A DNA stretch of 64,000 bases from Anaerobaca lacustris. GTDB lineage: Bacteria > Planctomycetota > Phycisphaerae > Sedimentisphaerales > Anaerobacaceae. A program made the translations under genes and the position numbers. Location of the stretch: contig NZ_JASCXX010000007.1 in the NCBI RefSeq assembly GCF_030012215.1, positions 124,001-188,000 of the forward strand, read 5' to 3'. The notes below the pieces were generated by a model, which did no database searches, was not told the DNA's origin, and saw nothing but the letters and a program-made list of their open reading frames with translations. Of this stretch, positions 37,201 through 45,963 are shown piece after piece (the first letter of the stretch is position 1; every line of letters starts with the position of its first letter).

Positions 37201-38088
37201 ATGCTTACAGACAACATATTGGACCTCATTGGAAACACTCCGGTCCTTCGGCTGCGAGGTGAATCGGTTTTCGCGAAGGCCGAGTTCCTCAACCCCGGCG
37301 GCAGCATCAAGGATCGTGTGGCGTTGGCGATGCTGAAGGCCGCGCGACGCGGCGGCAAGCTGCATGCGGACTCGATCATCACGGAGCCGACCAGCGGCAA
37401 CACGGGCATCGGTCTGGCGCTGGTGGGTCGGCTGATGGGCTACCGCGTGCGCATCGTCATGCCTGAGGGGATGAGCGAAGAGCGCAAGAAGCTGATCCGG
37501 GGTCTTGGGGCCGACCTGGTGCTGATTCCGGACGAGGACGGCATCGGCGGCGCGGTGCGCCGCGTGGAAGAGATGGCGGCCGAGGACCGCAGGGTCTTCG
37601 TGCCACAGCAGTTCAAGAATCCCGCCAACCCACGCATCCACTACGAACAGACCGCCCGTGAGCTGTGGAGGCAAATGAACGGCGATATTCAATGCTTCGT
37701 CGCCGGCGTCGGCAGCGGGGGGACCCTCCAGGGCGTCGGCACGTTCCTGAAGGAGCAGAACAAGAGCGTGAGGATCGTCGCCGTCGAGCCGGAGAACCGC
37801 TCGGCCCTGCTCGGCCATGAGCCGGGCCTGCACCAGATCCAGGGCATCGGCGATGGCTTCATACCCGAGGTGCTCGACGTCTCCCTGGTCGATAGTGTGG
37901 TGGAGGTCTCGGACGAGGACGCGATCGACACGACCCGCCGGCTCGGTCGCGATTTCGGGCTGCTCGTCGGCATCAGTTCCGGGGCAAACGTCTGGGCCGC
38001 CCGGAAACTCGCCCAGGCCATTTCGGGGAACATCGCCACGGTTCTTCCGGACCGTGCGGAACGCTACTTCAGCACGGCTTTGCTGTAA
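37201..38088 (+). CDS. Cysteine synthase family protein (O-acetylserine sulfhydrylase-like)
   Basis: The 295-residue PLP enzyme starts LTDNILDLIGNTPVLRL. The PLP lysine lies in GGSIKDR (about 33-39), the substrate loop is TSGNTGI (about 64-70), the phosphate-binding loop is GVGSGGT, and GISSGAN lies near the C-terminus. Members make cysteine from O-acetylserine and sulfide, or act on related substrates such as O-phosphoserine or cystathionine. The protein is slightly shorter than typical CysK (about 310). No serine acetyltransferase gene is adjacent. Its ATG at 37201 has only a weak GGG upstream. Confidence 0.9.
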   Translation: MLTDNILDLIGNTPVLRLRGESVFAKAEFLNPGGSIKDRVALAMLKAARRGGKLHADSIITEPTSGNTGIGLALVGRLMGYRVRIVMPEGMSEERKKLIRGLGADLVLIPDEDGIGGAVRRVEEMAAEDRRVFVPQQFKNPANPRIHYEQTARELWRQMNGDIQCFVAGVGSGGTLQGVGTFLKEQNKSVRIVAVEPENRSALLGHEPGLHQIQGIGDGFIPEVLDVSLVDSVVEVSDEDAIDTTRRLGRDFGLLVGISSGANVWAARKLAQAISGNIATVLPDRAERYFSTALL

Positions 38089-38243
38089 GAAGCTCGCCTC
38101 GCCTACAGAGGGGCGGCGGCGTTCACCCGACGAATCGTTGCCAGTGGCACACAATGGCCGTGTAGGCCGCGCGTAATGTGTATTCTGTGGCGGCCGCCGT
38201 GTCCCATATCTCCAGGATGTCGCATCTTATCCTTTCTTTTCGA

Positions 38244-38272
38244 TTGACATGGCGATGCCGCCTCTGTATCAG
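38244..38272 (+). promoter_or_regulatory. Probable sigma-70-type promoter for topA
   Basis: A perfect TTGACA (38244-38249), 17-base spacer, and TATCAG (38267-38272, four of six matches). It is about 185 bases before the topA start, leaving a long leader that includes the hairpin at 38317-38335. Confidence 0.5.
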
Positions 38273-38316
38273 TCCAGTTCTAAATTCTTGCCGCCCGATA
38301 GCCGATAGGGAATTGA

Positions 38317-38335
38317 CGCGGCCGTCCCGGCCGCG
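38317..38335 (+). repeat. GC-rich hairpin in the topA leader
   Basis: CGCGGCC and GGCCGCG form a perfect seven-base stem around GTCCC. There is no T-run. It may fold in the topA leader RNA or in supercoiled DNA. Confidence 0.4.
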
Positions 38336-38457
38336 AACTCACTTATTCAAGGGCGAGTAGAAAAGCTGCGTCGATGGCCGGGCAGGCGCCTGTTGACGGA
38401 CCGATAATCGAACCATTTTGAATGTCTCCGCCGGAGACTCAGGGCACGACAGAAGAC

Positions 38458-40827
38458 ATGACGAAATCAAACGCACGAAAATCGCTGGTCATCGTCGAGT
38501 CGCCGGCCAAGGCCAAGACGATCAACCGCTACCTCGGGCCGGACTTTGAAGTCAAAGCCTCGATGGGGCACGTCCGCGATCTGCCGTCCAAGGGCCTCAA
38601 CGTGGACATCGAGAACAATTTCGAGCCCACGTACGACATCATGCCCGGCAAGAAGCGTGTGGTCACCGCGCTGAAGGCGGCGGCCAAGAACTGCGACACC
38701 CTCTATCTGGCAACCGACCTTGACCGCGAGGGGGAGGCCATCGCCTGGCACCTGGGCGAAATCCTGGGCTTTCCGAAGGAACGAACCTACAGGGTGATCT
38801 TCAACGCGATCACGAAATCGGCGATCCAGGAGGCTTTTGCCGAGCCGGGTCGGGTCGACTCGGACAAAGTGATGGCCCAGCAGGCTCGCCGCATCCTCGA
38901 TCGCATCGTGGGCTATCAGATCAGCCCGCTGCTGTGGAAGAAGGTCACGCGAGGCCTTTCCGCGGGCCGCGTCCAATCCGTTGCCGTCAAGATGATCGTC
39001 GAAAAGGAGCGCGAAATCCGCGGTTTCAAGGCCGAGGAATACTGGCTGATCCCGGCCGTCTTCACCACCGACCTGTCCGGCGATTATCACCAGCAATGGC
39101 TCGATTTCGTCGCCCCGAACGCCAAGGACGGCAAGGGTCCCAGCGTTGAAGAGCAGGGCAACTGGCTGGCCGCGCACCAGGCCTTCAAGGCCGAGCTTCA
39201 CAAGATCGGCGACCAGAGGTTCAAGGCGACCTGCGAGGAGGAGGCCCGAAAGGTCTTCGACGACCTCCAGCACGCCGAGTTTCGGATCGCCGACATCGAG
39301 ACGAAAGAGTCGGTCTCCCGGCCGTCACCGCCGTTCATCACCTCGACGCTCCAACAGGCAGCCGCCAATCGTCTTGGGTTCAGCGCGAAACGGACCATGT
39401 CGATTGCCCAGCAGCTCTACGAGGGCATCGACCTCGGCTCGATGGGCTCGCTCGGTCTGATCACCTACATGAGAACCGACAGCACGCACCTGTCCAACGA
39501 GGCGCTGGGTGAGGTGCGCCAGTACATCGAGGGCCGGTTTGGCGCTGCATACCTGCCGGAGAAGGCCAACATCTATGCCTCGAAGAAATCGGCTCAGCAG
39601 GCCCACGAGGCGGTCCGGCCGACGGATGTCGATCTGGCCCCGGACCAGATCAAGGAGTTTCTCAGCAACGAGCAGTACCGCCTTTACGATCTGATCTGGC
39701 GCCGTTTCGTGGCCTGCCAGATGCTGCCGGCCCGGTGGAACGTCACGACGCTCAACATTACGGCGCCCACGTCGCTGGGCGCCGCCGCGTACAAGGCCAG
39801 CGGTCGCGTCCTGGTCTTCGACGGCTACAGCAAGGTCTGGCCGACGAACTCGAACGAGCAACAGTTGCCCGACGTCGGGGTGGGTCGGCAGCTCGCGGTC
39901 GTGGACATCAAACCCGAACAGCATTTTACCAAGCCGCCGGCGCGGTACACCGAGGCCTCGCTCATCAAGGCGCTCGAGAAGGAAGGCATCGGCCGCCCGA
40001 GTACGTATGCCCCGATCATCAGCACGATCCAGGAGCGCGGGTACGTCGAGCAGAGGGACAAGAAGTTCCACGCGACCGATCTCGGAGAGGTCGTCACCGG
40101 CAAGCTCAGCGAGTACTTCCCCAGGGTCATGGACATCGCCTTCACCCGGCACATGGAGGAGCAGCTCGACAAGATCGAGGAGCAGCACCTTGGCTGGCAG
40201 GGCGTGCTCGGCGATTTTTATGGGCCCTTCAAAGAGAACCTCGAAACGGCCCAGGAGCAGATGACGCATGCCAAAGCCGAATCGACGCCCAGCGAGTACA
40301 CCTGCCCGGACTGCGGCAAGCCGCTGGTCTACCGATTCGGCAAGAACGGCCGGTTTCTGAGTTGCTCGGTGTATCCCGACTGCAAGTTCGCCTGTCCGTG
40401 CGACAAAGAGGGCAAGATGTTGCAAGAGGAAGTGACCGAGCATAAGTGCCCGAAGTGCGGCAAACCGATGATCCGCAAGAACGGCCGCTACGGCGCTTTT
40501 CTCGGGTGCAGCGACTATCCGGAATGCAAGACGACGTTGCGGCTCGACAAGGAAGGCAATGCGCTTCCGCCCAAGCCTGAAGCCGAGCCGTCCGGCGTCA
40601 AGTGCCACAAGTGCAAGCAGGGCGAACTGGTGATTCGCCAGAGCAAGCGGGGCCCGTTCCTCGGCTGCAATCGTTTCCCTCGGTGCCGGACGATCGTCGG
40701 CATCAAGCAGCTCGACCATTTGAAGGAACTCCAGGCGGCAGGGCAGTGGCCGCCGGACAGGCTTGAGAAGGCCGATGAGCTGCTGGGCAGGACGAAAGAA
40801 CGCAAGACGGCCGGCGCCAAGAAGTAG
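38458..40827 (+). CDS. topA: DNA topoisomerase I
   Basis: The 789-residue type IA topoisomerase relaxes negative supercoils. The Toprim domain is at the N-terminus (LVIVESPAKAKTI, then TDLDREGEAIAWHL). The catalytic tyrosine is about Y337 in LITYMRTDSTHLS. VRPTDVD and FTKPPARYTEASLIKALEKEGIG-type motifs follow. The C-terminus has three topoisomerase zinc ribbons, each with four cysteines (CPDCGKPLVYRFGKNGRFL, CPKCGKPMIRKNGRYGAFLG, CHKCKQGELVIRQSKRGPFL). ATG 38458 starts just before TKSNARKSLVIVES; AGAAG lies near it. An upstream ATG at 38422 would add 12 residues. Confidence 0.97.
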   Translation: MTKSNARKSLVIVESPAKAKTINRYLGPDFEVKASMGHVRDLPSKGLNVDIENNFEPTYDIMPGKKRVVTALKAAAKNCDTLYLATDLDREGEAIAWHLGEILGFPKERTYRVIFNAITKSAIQEAFAEPGRVDSDKVMAQQARRILDRIVGYQISPLLWKKVTRGLSAGRVQSVAVKMIVEKEREIRGFKAEEYWLIPAVFTTDLSGDYHQQWLDFVAPNAKDGKGPSVEEQGNWLAAHQAFKAELHKIGDQRFKATCEEEARKVFDDLQHAEFRIADIETKESVSRPSPPFITSTLQQAAANRLGFSAKRTMSIAQQLYEGIDLGSMGSLGLITYMRTDSTHLSNEALGEVRQYIEGRFGAAYLPEKANIYASKKSAQQAHEAVRPTDVDLAPDQIKEFLSNEQYRLYDLIWRRFVACQMLPARWNVTTLNITAPTSLGAAAYKASGRVLVFDGYSKVWPTNSNEQQLPDVGVGRQLAVVDIKPEQHFTKPPARYTEASLIKALEKEGIGRPSTYAPIISTIQERGYVEQRDKKFHATDLGEVVTGKLSEYFPRVMDIAFTRHMEEQLDKIEEQHLGWQGVLGDFYGPFKENLETAQEQMTHAKAESTPSEYTCPDCGKPLVYRFGKNGRFLSCSVYPDCKFACPCDKEGKMLQEEVTEHKCPKCGKPMIRKNGRYGAFLGCSDYPECKTTLRLDKEGNALPPKPEAEPSGVKCHKCKQGELVIRQSKRGPFLGCNRFPRCRTIVGIKQLDHLKELQAAGQWPPDRLEKADELLGRTKERKTAGAKK

Positions 40828-40914
40828 ATGCGTCGTCGCTTCGCTGTCGGATGAGCGAGTTGCGATTCGATCGCCTGACGATGCCCTCTGCTGCGCCGCA
40901 AGCCAACCATAGAA

Positions 40915-40973
40915 CGGGAGCCCTGAAGGTCTCCGTAGGCGCATCGCACCAAGGGAGGACTCCAAGGCTCCCG
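40915..40973. terminator. Inverted repeat between convergent topA and the repeat-protein gene
   Basis: CGGGAGCC (40915-40922) pairs with GGCTCCCG (40966-40973), with further partial pairing inside. It could act as a bidirectional hairpin terminator, though no T-run follows. The rest of the 195-base gap holds nothing recognised. Confidence 0.35.
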
Positions 40974-41022
40974 ATTCCGCATCTTCATATGATCGAGCGG
41001 TCCGCTGTTGCGGCCATCCAGT

Positions 41023-41655
41023 CTATTGGGCCAGTTGCCCAACCGTCTGGACCTGCGCGGTGCCCGCCTGCATTCCTGTTATGACCGAGCCGATTGAGCC
41101 GGGGCCCCCGGAAACCTCCGAGTTCTGCATGACGGCCAGGCATGACATCTCGCTGGCAGCGCCCAGTACGTTGCTGGCCTCCTGGCCCTGATTCAGAAAG
41201 ACGCTGTTGGAAGCGTCCGCCGAACCCGGGCCGAGCCCTTTGGCCAGGAACTGCGTCCCGATGACACCGACGCCCTGGCCTTGTCCGATCTGCCCGAGGC
41301 TGCCGCTGATGTTCTGGATCTGACCTGCCGACCCCGATTGGCCAGTGGGGTCAATGCTGATAGCGAAAAGCGTCTGATCCACTGTCAAGCCGGCACACAG
41401 CCCGTCGGCATTGCCGCTCTGCATGAGCATGCCCTGGAGGCCCTGACTGGCTGCCGTGCCGACGCTCTCGGCCTCCTGGTTGTTGCCCAGCATCACGTTC
41501 TGGAACAGCGAGCCACTGCCCGGTCCGGCGGGCAGCTCGATGGAACCCGTCAGGTTGGTCTCGAAACTGAAGCCCTGGAAGATGTCGCCGAGCGCCAAGG
41601 CACTGGAGCCGACGAGCAGAACGACGATGATCGAACCTGCAATTGCCCTTACCAT
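41023..41655 (-). CDS. Secreted Gly/Gln/Ser-rich protein with internal repeats
   Basis: The 210-residue protein has a signal peptide (hydrophobic 5-20, cleavage near ALALG) and a low-complexity mature part rich in Gly, Gln, Ser, Asn and Ala, with two Cys. Residues about 53-70 and 151-168 are related (NVMLGNNQEAESVGTAAS and SVFLNQGQEASNVLGAAS, nine of eighteen identical), each followed by a Met/Gln stretch. This composition and repeat pattern recall amyloid-like or structural surface proteins, but no known curlin motif is evident. AAAGGA lies upstream of ATG 41655. Function is unknown. Confidence 0.75.
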   Translation of the reverse strand: MVRAIAGSIIVVLLVGSSALALGDIFQGFSFETNLTGSIELPAGPGSGSLFQNVMLGNNQEAESVGTAASQGLQGMLMQSGNADGLCAGLTVDQTLFAISIDPTGQSGSAGQIQNISGSLGQIGQGQGVGVIGTQFLAKGLGPGSADASNSVFLNQGQEASNVLGAASEMSCLAVMQNSEVSGGPGSIGSVITGMQAGTAQVQTVGQLAQ

Positions 41656-41759
41656 GACTGGAATCCTTTCCCTTTCGTTGCTTCTGTTTCCGCTCAGACC
41701 GTCAATCCCGAATTGACGATCCAGAACGAGTCAGACGTTCTGTGGAACTGATCGCTGCT

Positions 41760-41837
41760 ACAACCTCCTTCCTCCCCCGTGCTCGTTTGGAAACCGTTCA
41801 TCCATTCACCGACCCGGACACAACCTCCTTTCTCCCC
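41760..41837 (-). repeat. Two Shine-Dalgarno-like direct repeats 60 bases apart
   Basis: ACAACCTCCTTCCTCCCC (41760-41777) and ACAACCTCCTTTCTCCCC (41820-41837) differ at one base. On the minus strand each reads as a strong AAGGAGGT ribosome-site-like sequence, but no matching long frame follows. They lie upstream of the Gly/Gln-rich protein gene. Confidence 0.5.
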
Positions 41838-42570
41838 GCTTGCGACCGCTTTGTCTTGCCGTTTCAATTACACACCACCGCACCGATTGAGGCATGTCGA
41901 TTATCGCACGTCCCCTGCCCCCGCCCTGGCCGAGAGGCGAGATGTTCTGTTACCGACCTCGGCGCAAACGCCCACGGCCATCCTGTTCGTCGAATGTCAC
42001 GACGTCCGGGGTGCGTGCCAGGCAAGAATCCAAGCCCGTCACGGTGAAGACATAGCGTTTGTTCGAATGTGGCCTCCGTATATATGGTCCGTGAGGCCGG
42101 CTCGGTGGGCGTGCTTGAACCAAAACGGACGAGTTGCCCGACACTGATGAGCGCGGCCTCGATTTCCGTATCGAGTACTGTCTCATCACCCTCCCGAAGG
42201 GTCCAGACCGACTGAGCGCGCAAACCATCGCTCGCCCGCCATGAGAGATGACCCACAGCGCAACGAGGTGTGTGGCAGGAGTATACGTACCCTCAACCGC
42301 TCGTTCGGTTCGGCCTGTCCTTCATCCTGTCGACAACAACTTCATCGCAGAGACGGCAACAGGCGATGACAACCTCCGATTTCCCTGCTTCTCCGTTGTC
42401 CACCGGGATCACAATCCTCCGATCACCCAGCAACGTCAAAGGTGGACTTCGATACAATCCGCAGTGTAGAGCGACAAACGCGTTTGTCAAGGATAAAGTT
42501 GCGAAAATCGCTACGCCGCCGGCAGTGCCGGCGAGAGCCGTCCTTCGGATGCGCAGGAGCCTTGGGGGTC

Positions 42571-42598
42571 TTGGCAGACGGCGCCGCAACGCTATAAT
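42571..42598 (+). promoter_or_regulatory. Sigma-70-type promoter for the GroES-like gene
   Basis: TTGGCA (42571-42576), 16-base spacer and a perfect TATAAT (42593-42598). The -10 sits in a small palindrome (GCCGC before, GCGGC after). The GroES-like start follows 45 bases later. Confidence 0.65.
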
Positions 42599-42643
42599 AG
42601 CGGCGTACTTTCTATGTTCCCCTGCAATGAGGTTGAACGGAAG

Positions 42644-42964
42644 ATGGCCAAGAACGAAGCCTCGGAGCCGCAGCCCTTCGAGACGGTCGAACCGATCGGC
42701 AAGCGCGTTCTCATCCGCAAGGACGAGGACAAGAAGGAAACCAAAGGCGGCATCCGGCTGCCCGACAACATCGAGATCCCGACAATCACGGGACGGATTG
42801 TCGCCGTCTCGGCCGAGGTCGAGACCATGCCCGAGATCCCCCTGGCCCGATACGACAAGGTCCTCTTCAACCCGAAGGGAGCCATCCCGGTCGATTTCGA
42901 GGGGGACAACCGCCTGTTCGTGGTCGAGGTCGAGAACGTGGTCGCTGTGTTTCGAAAGGCGTGA
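42644..42964 (+). CDS. GroES-like co-chaperonin (orphan Cpn10)
   Basis: A 106-residue Cpn10-fold protein: PIGKRVLIRKDEDKKETKGGI carries the N-terminal strand and the GroEL-binding mobile loop, then RLPDN, TGRIVAVS, YDKVLFNPKGAIPV and the closing strand LFVVEVENVVAVF. Co-chaperonins cap the GroEL ring with ATP. No groEL gene is adjacent, unlike the usual groESL operon, so this is probably a second, divergent copy. ATG 42644 (AKNEASEPQPFE) has CGGAAG just upstream; ATG 42614 is in frame but lacks a ribosome site. Confidence 0.85.
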   Translation: MAKNEASEPQPFETVEPIGKRVLIRKDEDKKETKGGIRLPDNIEIPTITGRIVAVSAEVETMPEIPLARYDKVLFNPKGAIPVDFEGDNRLFVVEVENVVAVFRKA

Positions 42965-42986
42965 ACGGCGGGGGGCACGGGAGAGG

Positions 42987-44363
42987 TCACTTGCGCTGCA
43001 GAATCGCAACGTAAGCGCCGTCGCGGTCGAACCCCTCGGCCGACGGCAGCGTCAGCTCCTCACGCGCCAGTGCAAAGCGCGTATCGGTTGCGAGGAACTG
43101 TCTGACCAGCCGGCCGTTTTCCGCTTCCTGGATGCTGCACGTACTGTAGCAGATCCTTCCGTCGTCTTTGAGCAGGGCGGCAGCCTTCACCAGCAGGGCG
43201 CGTTGTATCCCGGCCAGTTCCGCGACCGCGTCGCGGGTGACTCTGTGCCGGACTTCGATCCGCCGGGCGAGCACGCCCGTGTTCGAGCAGGGCACGTCGA
43301 GCAGGACCGCGTCGAACGGGCCGCCGCGTCCGCGTTCGATCTCCGCAAAGGGGACGACGGTTACGCTGTCAGAGCCAAGCCTTGAGACGTTTTCGGCGAC
43401 CTTCGTCAGACGCTCGGCATTGACGTCGGTCGCCACGATGCGGGCCGCATCGTGCGTTCGTTCGGCCAGTTGCGTCGTCTTGGTTCCAGGCGCTGCACAT
43501 AGATCGAGAATCGCCCAGCCTGGCTGAGGGTCCAGCGCGCGAACGACCCTGGAGGCGGCAAGGTCCTGCACGGTGAACCACCCCTCGGCAAAGCCCGGCA
43601 GTTGCGCGATCGCCTGGGGTCCGATCAGGCGGAGCATGCCCGCCTCGTCGGGCGGGGCGACCTCGGCCCGGACACCCGCATCGTGCAGCCGCCCCAGCAA
43701 CTGGGCTGCATCGGTCCTGAGGGTGTTGACGCGAATGTAGATGCTGGGCCTCCGAGTGGAAGCAAGGCAGATGTGCCGGGCGCGTTCGGCGCCGAACTGC
43801 GCGACCCACTCATCCACGAGCCAGCGGGGCATCGAGAAGCATGCGCTCAGATGCGCCGCAGCGTTTGCCTTTGGATCGGGCAGGAGATCCACGTCGAATC
43901 GGCACCCGGCGCCGGGCGAGCGAAGGAGCGTCCGCACGGCGTCGGATTCACACGGCTCCGCGTCGCGCGTGACGATGTGGCGGAGGATGCCGCGTAGCAC
44001 CGCGTTGACGAATCCCGTCTGCTTTCTCCCGCCGGCCTGTCTGGCCGAATTGACGGCCTCATTGACAATGGAATGCACGGGCGTGTGCGGGCTGTACACG
44101 AGTTCGTAGACGCCCACCCGGATCACGGCCCGCAGTGCCTGGTCGATGCGCGCGACCGGGCGGCCGGAGAAACGTTCGATGACGCTGTCGATCGCGCCGA
44201 GATTCCGGATCGTTCCGTAGACGAGATCGGTGGCGCGCTGTCTCTCTTCGGTCTGGGCCGACAGGCGTTCGAGGATCGGGCCGGCGTGGACGCGTTGCGA
44301 GTCGAATCGGCGGAGGACTTCGGCGGCAACGAGACGCGCCGACTTGGACGTGGGCTTGGACAT
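42987..44363 (-). CDS. rsmB: 16S rRNA (cytosine-967-C5)-methyltransferase
   Basis: The 458-residue protein has an N-terminal NusB-like RNA-binding domain (about 1-140: AAEVLRRFDSQRVHAGPIL, AIDSVIERFSGRP, ELVYSPHTPVHSIVNEAV) and a C-terminal RsmB/NSUN methyltransferase domain (ILDLCAAPGTKTTQLAE, the catalytic-site cysteines in DVPCSNTGVLARR and CYSTCSI). It methylates C967 of 16S rRNA with SAM. The ATG at 44363 lies just after the fmt stop (TGACATG); a TTG at 44384 is the only longer start. The def-fmt-rsmB order is a common bacterial cluster. Confidence 0.95.
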   Translation of the reverse strand: MSKPTSKSARLVAAEVLRRFDSQRVHAGPILERLSAQTEERQRATDLVYGTIRNLGAIDSVIERFSGRPVARIDQALRAVIRVGVYELVYSPHTPVHSIVNEAVNSARQAGGRKQTGFVNAVLRGILRHIVTRDAEPCESDAVRTLLRSPGAGCRFDVDLLPDPKANAAAHLSACFSMPRWLVDEWVAQFGAERARHICLASTRRPSIYIRVNTLRTDAAQLLGRLHDAGVRAEVAPPDEAGMLRLIGPQAIAQLPGFAEGWFTVQDLAASRVVRALDPQPGWAILDLCAAPGTKTTQLAERTHDAARIVATDVNAERLTKVAENVSRLGSDSVTVVPFAEIERGRGGPFDAVLLDVPCSNTGVLARRIEVRHRVTRDAVAELAGIQRALLVKAAALLKDDGRICYSTCSIQEAENGRLVRQFLATDTRFALAREELTLPSAEGFDRDGAYVAILQRK

Positions 44364-44364
44364 G

Positions 44365-45318
44365 TCAGGCTTCGGCCTCGACAAACCGGTCGCCCGGGCG
44401 GACGCGACAGCCGTTGACGAAGTCCTTGAACGCCATCAGTCCCGAGCAGGCGGGCTTGATCTTGCGGATGGCCAGCTTGCCGTCTCCGCAGATCACGTTC
44501 AGGTCCTCGTCAAAGGTCCCGGGAACGGAGGAAGGCGACGCGGCGCCCCAGAGGACGTCGGCCAGGGCAAAGGTCACGCGCAGGGTCTTGTCCGTCCTGG
44601 CGTTGACATAATGCGAATAGGCGCCGGGCCACGGCCAGAAGCCACGGATCTTGTCGGCCAGAATGTAGGCCGGCTGGCTGAAGTCCATCCGGCCGTCGGC
44701 CTTCTTCAGCTTCGGCGCTTTGGACGCATGGAATTCGTCCTGCTTCGCGTATGTCGCGGCGCCCGCTTCGATCTGGTCGAGCGTCTCGATCAACAGCGGC
44801 GGCGCCATCCGAGCCAGCCGGTCGTGCAGCTCGCCCGCCGTCTCGTGGACGCCGATGTCCGTCGCAAGCTGGGCGAGAATGTCGCCGGCGTCCATGCGGT
44901 CGGCCAGCGTGATGATACTCAGTCCCGTTTCCTTTTCGCCCCGGATGATTGCCCAGTTGATTGGCGCGGCGCCGCGATACTTCGGCAGCAGTGAGGCGTG
45001 GACGTTGACGGCCCCTTTGGGTGGAAGCGCCAGCAATTCGGGGCCGATCTTCTGGCCGAACGCGATGGCGACAAGGGCGTCGGGCCGGGTATCGGCGATG
45101 CGTTCGACGATATCGGGCGCGTTGGCGTTGGCGGTCTCGATAAAGGGTTCGGCACGGCTCTCGGCCCAGTGGCTTACGGGCGTGGGGCAACACCTGCGTC
45201 CGCGACCGGCCGGCTGCGCCGGCTGACTGACCACGAGCGCAATCTCGTGGCGCGATGCCTTCAGGGCATCGAGGCACGGGATGCCGAATTCACCACTGCC
45301 AAGGTAAACGATCTTCAT
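44365..45318 (-). CDS. fmt: Methionyl-tRNA formyltransferase
   Basis: The 317-residue enzyme formylates initiator Met-tRNA using 10-formyl-tetrahydrofolate. It begins KIVYLGSGEFGIPCLDAL and has the active-site stretch NVHASLLPKYRGAAPINWAI, with catalytic N, H and downstream D residues (MDAGDILAQ), followed by the C-terminal tRNA-binding barrel (about 205-310). ATG 45318 is chosen over a longer frame because of the conserved start; AGGA lies upstream. It sits between def and rsmB on the same strand. Confidence 0.96.
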   Translation of the reverse strand: MKIVYLGSGEFGIPCLDALKASRHEIALVVSQPAQPAGRGRRCCPTPVSHWAESRAEPFIETANANAPDIVERIADTRPDALVAIAFGQKIGPELLALPPKGAVNVHASLLPKYRGAAPINWAIIRGEKETGLSIITLADRMDAGDILAQLATDIGVHETAGELHDRLARMAPPLLIETLDQIEAGAATYAKQDEFHASKAPKLKKADGRMDFSQPAYILADKIRGFWPWPGAYSHYVNARTDKTLRVTFALADVLWGAASPSSVPGTFDEDLNVICGDGKLAIRKIKPACSGLMAFKDFVNGCRVRPGDRFVEAEA

Positions 45319-45393
45319 ATCGATTGCAGGTCCTGGATTGGATCTCTCGGATCGAGCGGACAACCGCCGATCCGCCATCGGCGTAGCCGGCTG

Positions 45394-45912
45394 TCATTTC
45401 CCTTCGTGCTTGTCGGTCAGCTTCTTGATCTGTCGGCGATTCGCGATCTTCGCGGCCGCGCCCATGCGGTTGAGGATCGTCATCCCATCGAGGTGGTCGC
45501 TTTCATGCTGCAAACACCGGGCGTACAATCCTTCGGCCTCCTCGGTGAACTCACGGCCGTCGAGATCGGTGGCGGTCACGGTGGCCCTCTTATGGCGTCG
45601 GATCTTCGGGTAGATCCCCGGCACCGAGAGACACCCTTCCCCCGCCTCGTCCAGATCGCCCGCGGGCGTCACCGTGGGATTGACATAGGCCCGAACCTGC
45701 TCGCGCGAGCCGTCCATCGAGACGATGAACAGCCGAAGTCCGACGCCCGCCTGTGGCGCCGCCAGGCCCATCCCCTTGTTCTCGATCATGATGTCGGTCA
45801 TCTTCTCGACCAGCCGCCGGATCGTCTCGTCGATCTTCTCCACCGGCTTGGCCGGTTGCCCCAGAACCGCCTCCGGGTACCGCGTGATTCTGCACTTGTC
45901 AACATCGATCAT
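45394..45912 (-). CDS. def: Peptide deformylase
   Basis: The 172-residue metalloenzyme removes the formyl group from nascent proteins. All three family motifs are intact: GMGLAAPQ (47-54), EGCLSVPG (92-99) with metal ligand C94, and QHESDHLDG (135-143) with H136, E137 and H140. ATG 45912 has GAGG eight bases upstream. It is 75 bases before fmt, the enzyme that adds the group it removes. Confidence 0.97.
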   Translation of the reverse strand: MIDVDKCRITRYPEAVLGQPAKPVEKIDETIRRLVEKMTDIMIENKGMGLAAPQAGVGLRLFIVSMDGSREQVRAYVNPTVTPAGDLDEAGEGCLSVPGIYPKIRRHKRATVTATDLDGREFTEEAEGLYARCLQHESDHLDGMTILNRMGAAAKIANRRQIKKLTDKHEGK

Positions 45913-45963
45913 GGTATGGACCTCGCACTTCGGACTCTCGTGCCATCGCGGCCCCGGCCGTTG

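Larger units (their letters stand above)
38089..38457. other. 369-base intergenic region upstream of topA
   Basis: It contains a topA promoter candidate (38244-38272) and a GC-rich hairpin (38317-38335), both listed separately. No coding frame with protein character was seen. An in-frame ATG for topA at 38422 lacks a ribosome site. Confidence 0.4.
41656..42643. other. 988-base region without a confident gene
   Basis: The stretch is less G+C-rich than its surroundings. A 130-codon minus-strand frame (41864-42256) has some protein-like character but no ribosome site and a poor C-terminal half; it might be a decayed gene. The region also holds two direct repeats (41760-41777, 41820-41837) and the promoter for the GroES-like gene at its right end. 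Confidence 0.4.

Noticed and set aside
41864-42256. A 130-codon minus-strand frame in the kilobase gap
   Set aside because: No ribosome site, Arg/Gly-rich second half and no recognisable fold; not safe to call a gene.
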